From an uncultured Lachnospiraceae bacterium (GTDB lineage: Bacteria; Bacillota; Clostridia; Lachnospirales; Lachnospiraceae): 18,977 bases of DNA. The number at the start of each line of letters is the position of its first letter. The first letter of the stretch is position 1. The notes beneath the pieces are model-generated. The model saw only the letters and a list, made by a program, of their open reading frames with translations. It was not told the origin of the DNA and did not search any database. The DNA lies in NCBI GenBank assembly GCA_902496125.1, contig CABUZU010000027.1, positions 1-18,977 of the forward strand, in the 5' to 3' direction. Of this stretch, positions 14,675 through 18,977 are shown piece by piece. The position numbers and the translations under genes are program-made.

Positions 14675-14714
14675 AACTTCCACCTCCAATTTATGAAAAA
14701 ATTACGTGAGTGAA

Positions 14715-14735
14715 TGTATGTTGACAAGACATACA
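14715..14735. repeat. Inverted repeat in the rpmG leader
   Basis: TGTATGT and ACATACA (7-bp arms) around a 7-base centre, about 50 nt before the rpmG start and downstream of its promoter. It could be a leader hairpin. Further upstream in the same leader, AAGGA/TCCTT (14766-14770 and 14755-14759) is followed by nine Us (14748-14756 as A on the plus strand), a weak attenuator-like arrangement. Confidence 0.4.
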
Positions 14736-14784
14736 CTTATTTAGGTCAAAAAAAAAGGACCCTTTTCCTTCCATACGCTTTTCT

Positions 14785-14813
14785 ACTATATCATAGAGAT
14801 TTCTTTTCGTCAA
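14785..14813 (-). promoter_or_regulatory. Promoter of rpmG-secE-nusG
   Basis: TTGACG (14808-14813), 17-bp spacer, TATAGT (14785-14790) with a TG one base upstream (extended -10), read on the minus strand. It diverges from the promoter of the phosphoribosyltransferase-like gene, which begins 27 bp away. Confidence 0.78.
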
Positions 14814-14839
14814 GTAATTTTCGAATAGGTAATATTTTC

Positions 14840-14868
14840 TTGCACCTTTTTTGTTAATATTGTATAAT
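14840..14868 (+). promoter_or_regulatory. Promoter of the phosphoribosyltransferase-like gene
   Basis: TTGCAC (14840-14845), 17-bp spacer, perfect TATAAT (14863-14868). The expected leader is about 30 nt, with GAAAGGA before the ATG. Confidence 0.85.
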
Positions 14869-14905
14869 AAAAGCAAGAAATTTACGGATAGAAAGGACAT
14901 TTGTT

Positions 14906-15559
14906 ATGGCAGATTTAGAATCAAGAATTATTAAATTTCAATCAAAAAAAGGCTTGAGTAAAATTCCCATCAAGGCAGTTCCTGGTCATTTTGCTACAAA
15001 CCACTCTCATATCAATTATTATATTGATTTAACCACGTTAAAGTCTCGTCAGAATGAAGCAGCAGCTAGTGCTCACGCTCTTTCACTTCAATACATTCAC
15101 AGCACAGTTGTCGATACAATTGTTTGCTTTGATGGTATGGAAATGATTGGTGCCTATCTAGCAGAAGAATTAAATCGTGCTGGATTTATGTCGTATAATG
15201 CACATAAAACAATTTATATTGTAAAACCTGAATACATCAGCAGTAGCCAACTTCTATTTCGAGATAATATCCAACCTATGATTAAAAATCGACACGTCAT
15301 TTTACTTATGGCCTCTGCTACTACTGGTATTAGTATTCGAAAAGGCATCGAATGTGTTGAATATTACGGTGGAAAAGTTCAAGGAATTTCTACTATATTT
15401 AGTGCCATCGATAAATACGAAGACCTTACCGTTAATACCTTATTTACTCCTGATGATATTCCTGGATACCAAACTTATAGTCGCCATGATTGTCCGTTTT
15501 GTAAAAAAGGTGAACGAGTAGAGGCTTTGGTTAATTCATTTGGATATTCTAAATTGTAA
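14906..15559 (+). CDS. Phosphoribosyltransferase-like protein with an altered PRPP loop
   Basis: A 217-residue protein with a type I phosphoribosyltransferase fold by pattern: IVCFDGMEMIGAYLAEELNRAG (residues 72-93, here a landmark only) resembles the early part of PyrE-type enzymes, and VILLMASATTGIS (131-143) sits where the PRPP loop should be. In active enzymes that loop carries two acidic residues before xxTTG; here they are Met135-Ala136. TTG itself is kept. A CPFC pair (196-199) near the C-terminus suggests metal binding. The start is ATG at 14906 after GAAAGGA. It is a single-gene unit with its own promoter and terminator. Proteins of this kind are often labelled orotate phosphoribosyltransferase, but catalysis is doubtful; a regulatory or ligand-binding role is possible. 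No pyr genes are nearby. Confidence 0.7.
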   Translation: MADLESRIIKFQSKKGLSKIPIKAVPGHFATNHSHINYYIDLTTLKSRQNEAAASAHALSLQYIHSTVVDTIVCFDGMEMIGAYLAEELNRAGFMSYNAHKTIYIVKPEYISSSQLLFRDNIQPMIKNRHVILLMASATTGISIRKGIECVEYYGGKVQGISTIFSAIDKYEDLTVNTLFTPDDIPGYQTYSRHDCPFCKKGERVEALVNSFGYSKL

Positions 15560-15566
15560 AAGAACG

Positions 15567-15595
15567 AGAAGGAGGACAACCATCCTCCTTCTTTC
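15567..15595 (+). terminator. Terminator between the PRTase-like gene and the PucR-type gene
   Basis: A 10-bp stem (AGAAGGAGGA/TCCTCCTTCT) with a CAACCA loop followed by a short T-rich tail (TTTCT). It lies 7 nt after the PRTase-like stop codon. The T-run is weak in both directions. Confidence 0.75.
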
Positions 15596-17058
15596 TAATC
15601 ATCAACTTCATATCGATACAACATAAATGAAAGTAATAATAATTCTCGTTCTGTTGGATCCATAAAATTAGCTGTAACAATTTCTTGGATTCGATTAATA
15701 CGATAAATCAACGTATTACGATGTAGCGATAACTGATTTGCTGCATCTGTATAGTTGCAAGAATAAAATAAAAACCAATACAAGGTATGAGAATATCTAG
15801 ACCTATTTTCAATATCATATTTTACTAATCTAGGTACATCTGGATGAATCAAGGTCTGAACCCACGAATTTTCTACCATATGTTCTTGGATACATCCCTT
15901 TGCCACTTCACGCATGGTACGGTAAGGTACATTATTTAATTCTGCTTGCTGCAATGCATAAATTGCTTGCTCATAATGGGCAGTAAAATTTGAAATACCA
16001 AAAAATTCATGACTAAGTCCCCAAAAACAAGTATCCTTATTAATAAAATAAGTACATTCTTGGAGTAATTGTTTACGTGAACAACAATTTTTTAAATTTA
16101 CAATAGCAATTACATAATTATTATATAAAAATGCCTGTGGTTTACACAACGCAGTTTCTAAATCATCACATAACGAACTCAAATAAGACGTATCCGATGA
16201 ATTTCTACTCTTTACACACAAAACAATGTATTCATCGTTCGCCTTCCAATTGGGGTATTTAAGAATCTTATTAATATTATGTTTTACTAATGGTTTCTTT
16301 TCTAATAAATCTACTAAATACTCTGAAAGTGCTGAACGCGAACGCAAAACATTTTGATTAATCGTCGTATAAAAAGTAATAATATTTTGGAACACCTTCA
16401 TTAATTGTAAGTCTCTTGTAGAAAATGGTGTCTGTTCTTCATAAGCAACAATTGCACCCACACGAATACCATCAATCCAAATATTTGCAAACATGACATT
16501 GCATCGATGTGCTGGTGAATAAATTACAATTGGCTCTTCTCCATTTAATGCACTTAGAAATGCCTGCTTATCTTTCGATTGATTTGTTGTTTCTAAGTCT
16601 CTAAATTCTTCATGATTTGGATGGATGTATGTTCCCTGTCCACTAGTCATAGCATAATCCCATCCTCTAGCATTACAAATACTCATTGGAAATCGAATCA
16701 TTGGATGTGCAATCTCTAAAAGTTCCTGTAATGAAGTAGACGGAATACTCATCTGAGTTAAAAGTGAGGTTTCCCATGCATTATAATAACGCAATGCTTC
16801 TAAAGAAAGTGTCAATGTCTGTTTACAAGATAATCCTCTAACCAATATATAATCCTCGCCACAAACTACCGCTGAATAATCTTGGGATAAGGTATCATCA
16901 ATTCTACTGCCTGAACAAATCTGACCAATATTATTGGGTTGTGCTTCATCACTAATACAAAAAGTGATAAGTTCGCACGCCGTACTTACAATTGATGTCT
17001 GTATTGATATATGTTTATCTTGGAACCAAGTTTTTAAAATTTGTAAAGATAGTTTCAT
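15595..17058 (-). CDS. PucR-family transcriptional regulator
   Basis: A 487-residue protein. The C-terminal helix-turn-helix of the PucR/CdaR type is at about 436-460 (YTDAANQLSLHRNTLIYRIN, then RIQEI), preceded by the usual YDIENRSRYSHTLYWFLFYS helix. The central part (about 240-370) resembles the GGDEF-like domain of this family, without a GGDEF signature. The N-terminal half is a probable sensory region I cannot assign. Such regulators control purine, sugar-acid or other catabolic genes in response to small molecules. No obvious target operon is adjacent; divergent dihydrofolate reductase is the only neighbour sharing its promoter region. The start is ATG at 17058 after AAAGG. Confidence 0.82.
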   Translation of the reverse strand: MKLSLQILKTWFQDKHISIQTSIVSTACELITFCISDEAQPNNIGQICSGSRIDDTLSQDYSAVVCGEDYILVRGLSCKQTLTLSLEALRYYNAWETSLLTQMSIPSTSLQELLEIAHPMIRFPMSICNARGWDYAMTSGQGTYIHPNHEEFRDLETTNQSKDKQAFLSALNGEEPIVIYSPAHRCNVMFANIWIDGIRVGAIVAYEEQTPFSTRDLQLMKVFQNIITFYTTINQNVLRSRSALSEYLVDLLEKKPLVKHNINKILKYPNWKANDEYIVLCVKSRNSSDTSYLSSLCDDLETALCKPQAFLYNNYVIAIVNLKNCCSRKQLLQECTYFINKDTCFWGLSHEFFGISNFTAHYEQAIYALQQAELNNVPYRTMREVAKGCIQEHMVENSWVQTLIHPDVPRLVKYDIENRSRYSHTLYWFLFYSCNYTDAANQLSLHRNTLIYRINRIQEIVTANFMDPTERELLLLSFMLYRYEVDD

Positions 17059-17114
17059 AAAAAAACCTTTCTTAATTATTAATAAATAGTAGTTACTTAG
17101 TATTCTTATATGTT

Positions 17115-17143
17115 ATAATACCACATAAACAAAGGCTTTACAA
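17115..17143 (-). promoter_or_regulatory. Promoter of the PucR-type gene
   Basis: TTGTAA (17138-17143), 17-bp spacer, TATTAT (17115-17120), minus strand. On the plus strand the same bases include a TATAAT (17114-17119) that could serve the dihydrofolate reductase gene, though its -35 is weak (TTACTT at 15 bp). The two -10 elements overlap, so the divergent genes could interfere. Confidence 0.6.
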
Positions 17144-17176
17144 GTAACGTAATTTGCAAAAATGGAGGAAATATTC

Positions 17177-17665
17177 ATGAAATTAATCGTAGCTGTAGAT
17201 AAGAATTGGGCAATCGGAAATAATGGTGATTTACTCGCCCACATTCCATTAGATATGAAACATTTTAAAGAAAAAACAAGCAATGCCATTGTCGTTATGG
17301 GAAGAAAAACACTTGAAAGCTTCCCAGGGCAAAAACCGCTTGTTAACCGTACTAACCTTGTCCTTACTAGAAATACTTCTTACTTTGCTAATGAAGTTGA
17401 AATTTTTCATTCTATACAGGAATTACAAAAAAGGTTAGCTGGACACGATAATGTATTCATCATTGGTGGCGGAGAAATCTATCACGAATTTCTTCCATAT
17501 TGTAATGAAGCCATTGTAACTTACATTCACCAAGAATTTGAAGCTGACACCTTCTTTCCTAATTTAGATGAAAATCCTAATTGGTATTTAGAAAAAGAAA
17601 GTGATATTGTGCACGATGGCCCTTATTCTTTTACCTTTCGAACTTATAAAAAGGCTGCTATCTAA
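17177..17665 (+). CDS. folA: Dihydrofolate reductase
   Basis: A 162-residue chromosomal-type enzyme reducing dihydrofolate to tetrahydrofolate with NADPH. The N-terminal strand leads to NWAIGNNGDLLAHIP (10-24) with catalytic Asp26 in PLDMKHFK; VVMGRKTLESF and IIGGGEIYHEFLP are the NADPH-binding segments; it ends in a TFFP...W...FTFRTYK block. The start is the ATG at 17177 with GGAGG 8 nt upstream; an ATG at 17162 overlaps that site. No thyA is adjacent. The stop codon lies in the loop of the terminator. Nothing suggests a mobile trimethoprim-resistance gene: base composition and context match the neighbours. Confidence 0.96.
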   Translation: MKLIVAVDKNWAIGNNGDLLAHIPLDMKHFKEKTSNAIVVMGRKTLESFPGQKPLVNRTNLVLTRNTSYFANEVEIFHSIQELQKRLAGHDNVFIIGGGEIYHEFLPYCNEAIVTYIHQEFEADTFFPNLDENPNWYLEKESDIVHDGPYSFTFRTYKKAAI

Positions 17666-17684
17666 GGATAGCAGCCTTTTTGTT
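17649..17684. terminator. Bidirectional terminator between folA and spoVG
   Basis: A 14-bp stem (AAAAGGCTGCTATC/GATAGCAGCCTTTT) with a TAAG loop that contains the folA stop codon. At least five Ts follow on both strands, so it ends folA and, two bases from its stop, spoVG. Confidence 0.93.
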
Positions 17685-17685
17685 A

Positions 17686-17949
17686 TTATTCTTCAAGTAA
17701 AGCTAAACGATACTTTTCAAGAACCATTTTTTGTAATTTATCACGAGTATCTGAACTAATCGGGTGTGCAATATCGTGGAACTCTCCGTCTGCTGCTTTT
17801 CTACTAGGCATAGCAATAAATAATCCTTTTTCACCTTCAATTACTTTGATATCGTGAACTACAAATTCATTATCAAATGCAACTGATACAACAGCTTTCA
17901 TTTTTCCTTCCTGTGAGATTTTTCTTACTCTTATATCTGTAATCTCCAT
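17686..17949 (-). CDS. spoVG: SpoVG-family RNA/DNA-binding regulator
   Basis: An 87-residue SpoVG. This family takes part in sporulation (asymmetric septation, cortex) and is a broad site-specific nucleic-acid-binding regulator. The hallmarks are MEITDIRVRKI at the start and GLFIAMPSRKAADGEFHDIAHPI (landmark around residues 42-64). The start is ATG at 17949 after AGGGGTG. It begins only 37 nt after the glgD stop with no terminator between, so the two are probably co-transcribed. It supports a Firmicutes origin for the window. Confidence 0.97.
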   Translation of the reverse strand: MEITDIRVRKISQEGKMKAVVSVAFDNEFVVHDIKVIEGEKGLFIAMPSRKAADGEFHDIAHPISSDTRDKLQKMVLEKYRLALLEE

Positions 17950-17986
17950 AAAGCACCCCTAAATATATTTTGTCAAATGTTTTTCA

Positions 17987-18977
17987 TTAGATGACACTAT
18001 TTTGATATCTACCGTTTTTCTCTATTACAATTTTAATTTTACCAGGTTCTCCAATATATTCTGCATCCGATTTAATTGTATCACGACTTTCCACAATACA
18101 ATTTTCAATTACTGTATTATCGCCAATGTATACATCGTTTAAAACAATCGAATTTTTAATCTTACAATTATTGCCTACATATACATTCTTAAATAAAACA
18201 GAGTTTTCAACTGTACCATTTACAATACAACCGCTAGAAACTAAGCTATTTTTAACCACTCCGCCTGGGTTATATTTTGCTGGTGGATTATCTTCTACCT
18301 TTGAATGAATTTCTGGATAAGACTTAAAGAAGTAATCTCTTGTTTCTTTCTTTAAGAAATCCATATTGGTTTCATAGTATGCATCCACGCAAGAGATATT
18401 ATTCCAATAGTCATCTATACGATATGCATAGATTTTCTTTAAGTTCTTATAACGAACTAAAATATCTCGTACAAAATCATAACGGTCTTCTTCTGCACAT
18501 TTCTCAATTAACTCAATAAGTTGTCTTCTTCTAACAATATAGATACCACAAGAAACGGTATGAGAAGTAGCTACCATTGGTTTTTCTTCAAATTCAGTGA
18601 CTCTTCCATCATTATTGGTCTTAACTAAACCAAAACGTGTAACATCTACATCCTGAGGCATATCTTTGCAAACTACAGTAATATCTGCTTGTTTCTGAAT
18701 ATGATATTCTAATACCTTAGCATAATCTAATTTATATACCCCATCACCTGATGCAATTACTACATAAGGTTCATGGCTGTTTTTTAAGAAGTTTAGATTT
18801 TGATAGATTGCATCTGCTGTTCCACGATACCAATCTCCATTGTCATAAGTAATTGTAGGAGTGAATACAAAAAGTCCTCCTTGTTTACGACCAAAATCCC
18901 ACCATTTAGATGAATTTAAATGTTCATGTAATGAACGAGAACTATACTGAGTAAGTACAGCTACTTTCTTAATATGA
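17987..18977 (-). CDS. glgD: Glucose-1-phosphate adenylyltransferase regulatory subunit GlgD (partial)
   Basis: The gene runs off the right edge; 329 C-terminal residues are visible and the start is outside. Reading inward from the edge, IKKVAVLTQYSSRSLHEHLN, then WWDFGRKQGGLFVFTP, GDWYRGTADAIYQNLNFL and YVVIASGDGVYKLDY are those of the ADP-glucose pyrophosphorylase family; the C-terminal part is a left-handed beta-helix with hexapeptide-like repeats (NSVLFKNVYVGNNCKIKNSI). The GRKQGG and GDGVYKLDY wording fits GlgD, the non-catalytic partner of GlgC in Firmicutes glycogen synthesis, better than GlgC itself. The frame stays open through an internal ATG at 18661, which is not the start. glgC is expected upstream, beyond the window. 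Confidence 0.9.
   Translation of the reverse strand, partial: HIKKVAVLTQYSSRSLHEHLNSSKWWDFGRKQGGLFVFTPTITYDNGDWYRGTADAIYQNLNFLKNSHEPYVVIASGDGVYKLDYAKVLEYHIQKQADITVVCKDMPQDVDVTRFGLVKTNNDGRVTEFEEKPMVATSHTVSCGIYIVRRRQLIELIEKCAEEDRYDFVRDILVRYKNLKKIYAYRIDDYWNNISCVDAYYETNMDFLKKETRDYFFKSYPEIHSKVEDNPPAKYNPGGVVKNSLVSSGCIVNGTVENSVLFKNVYVGNNCKIKNSIVLNDVYIGDNTVIENCIVESRDTIKSDAEYIGEPGKIKIVIEKNGRYQNSVI

Noticed and set aside
14691..14900. 69-codon open frame on the minus strand upstream of rpmG
   Set aside because: It covers two divergent promoters and a T-tract, lacks protein-like composition and has no supporting context.
14500..14905. tRNA gene next to secE (tRNA-Trp is common there in Firmicutes)
   Set aside because: The rpmG-secE gap is only 25 nt and the upstream region has no cloverleaf or T-loop signature.
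17177..17665. Horizontally acquired trimethoprim-resistance dfr cassette
   Set aside because: No attC site, integrase or insertion sequence; composition, terminator and neighbours fit an ordinary chromosomal folA.

Overview
The window comes from a low-G+C, spore-forming member of the Clostridia, most likely a Lachnospiraceae-type gut or anaerobic Firmicute. The reasons are AT-rich intergenic DNA, AGGAGG ribosome-binding sites at nearly every gene, spoVG next to a glgD-type gene, formate-tetrahydrofolate ligase, and Gram-positive forms of S12 and L33. It is mostly chromosomal housekeeping DNA. I see no phage, insertion sequence, CRISPR array, toxin-antitoxin pair or defence island.

Layout. 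1-3630 is an accessory block: a divergent BCCT-family transporter (+), an iron-type lactaldehyde/propanediol dehydrogenase like FucO (-), and a DhaS-like TetR regulator (-) just upstream of the dehydrogenase. 3630-8473 is the str operon on the minus strand (rpsL, rpsG, fusA, tuf). It has its own consensus promoter, an extra promoter for tuf, and a strong terminator after tuf. 8470-11120 holds a YwaF-like membrane protein (-) and formate-tetrahydrofolate ligase (+). 11130-14815 is the rpmG-secE-nusG-rplK-rplA-rplJ-rplL cluster (-), with an L10 leader/attenuator before rplJ. 14840-18977 holds an unusual phosphoribosyltransferase-like protein (+), a PucR-type regulator (-), dihydrofolate reductase (+), spoVG (-) and a partial glgD (-).

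The main architectural oddity is that rpoB and rpoC, normally between rplL and rpsL, are absent. Their place is taken by fhs and the YwaF-like gene, and both ribosomal half-clusters have acquired clean ends: a bidirectional terminator after rplL, and a TTGACA/TATAAT promoter before rpsL whose -35 box overlaps the YwaF-like stop codon.

The most interesting signals are in the non-coding RNA. Two matching copies of an L1-site-like stem with an asymmetric internal loop occur, one in the rplK leader and one against the rplA Shine-Dalgarno. A UUCG-capped hairpin forms almost exactly at the predicted 5' end of the tuf transcript. A 250-nt potentially structured gap separates rpsL and rpsG. Long AT-rich palindromes lie upstream of fhs and the BCCT gene. 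Among proteins, the phosphoribosyltransferase-like protein lacks the acidic pair of the PRPP loop, the BCCT transporter has lost much of the usual tryptophan box, and NusG has an acidic N-terminal extension. All calls are from reading the sequence; no database search was run.
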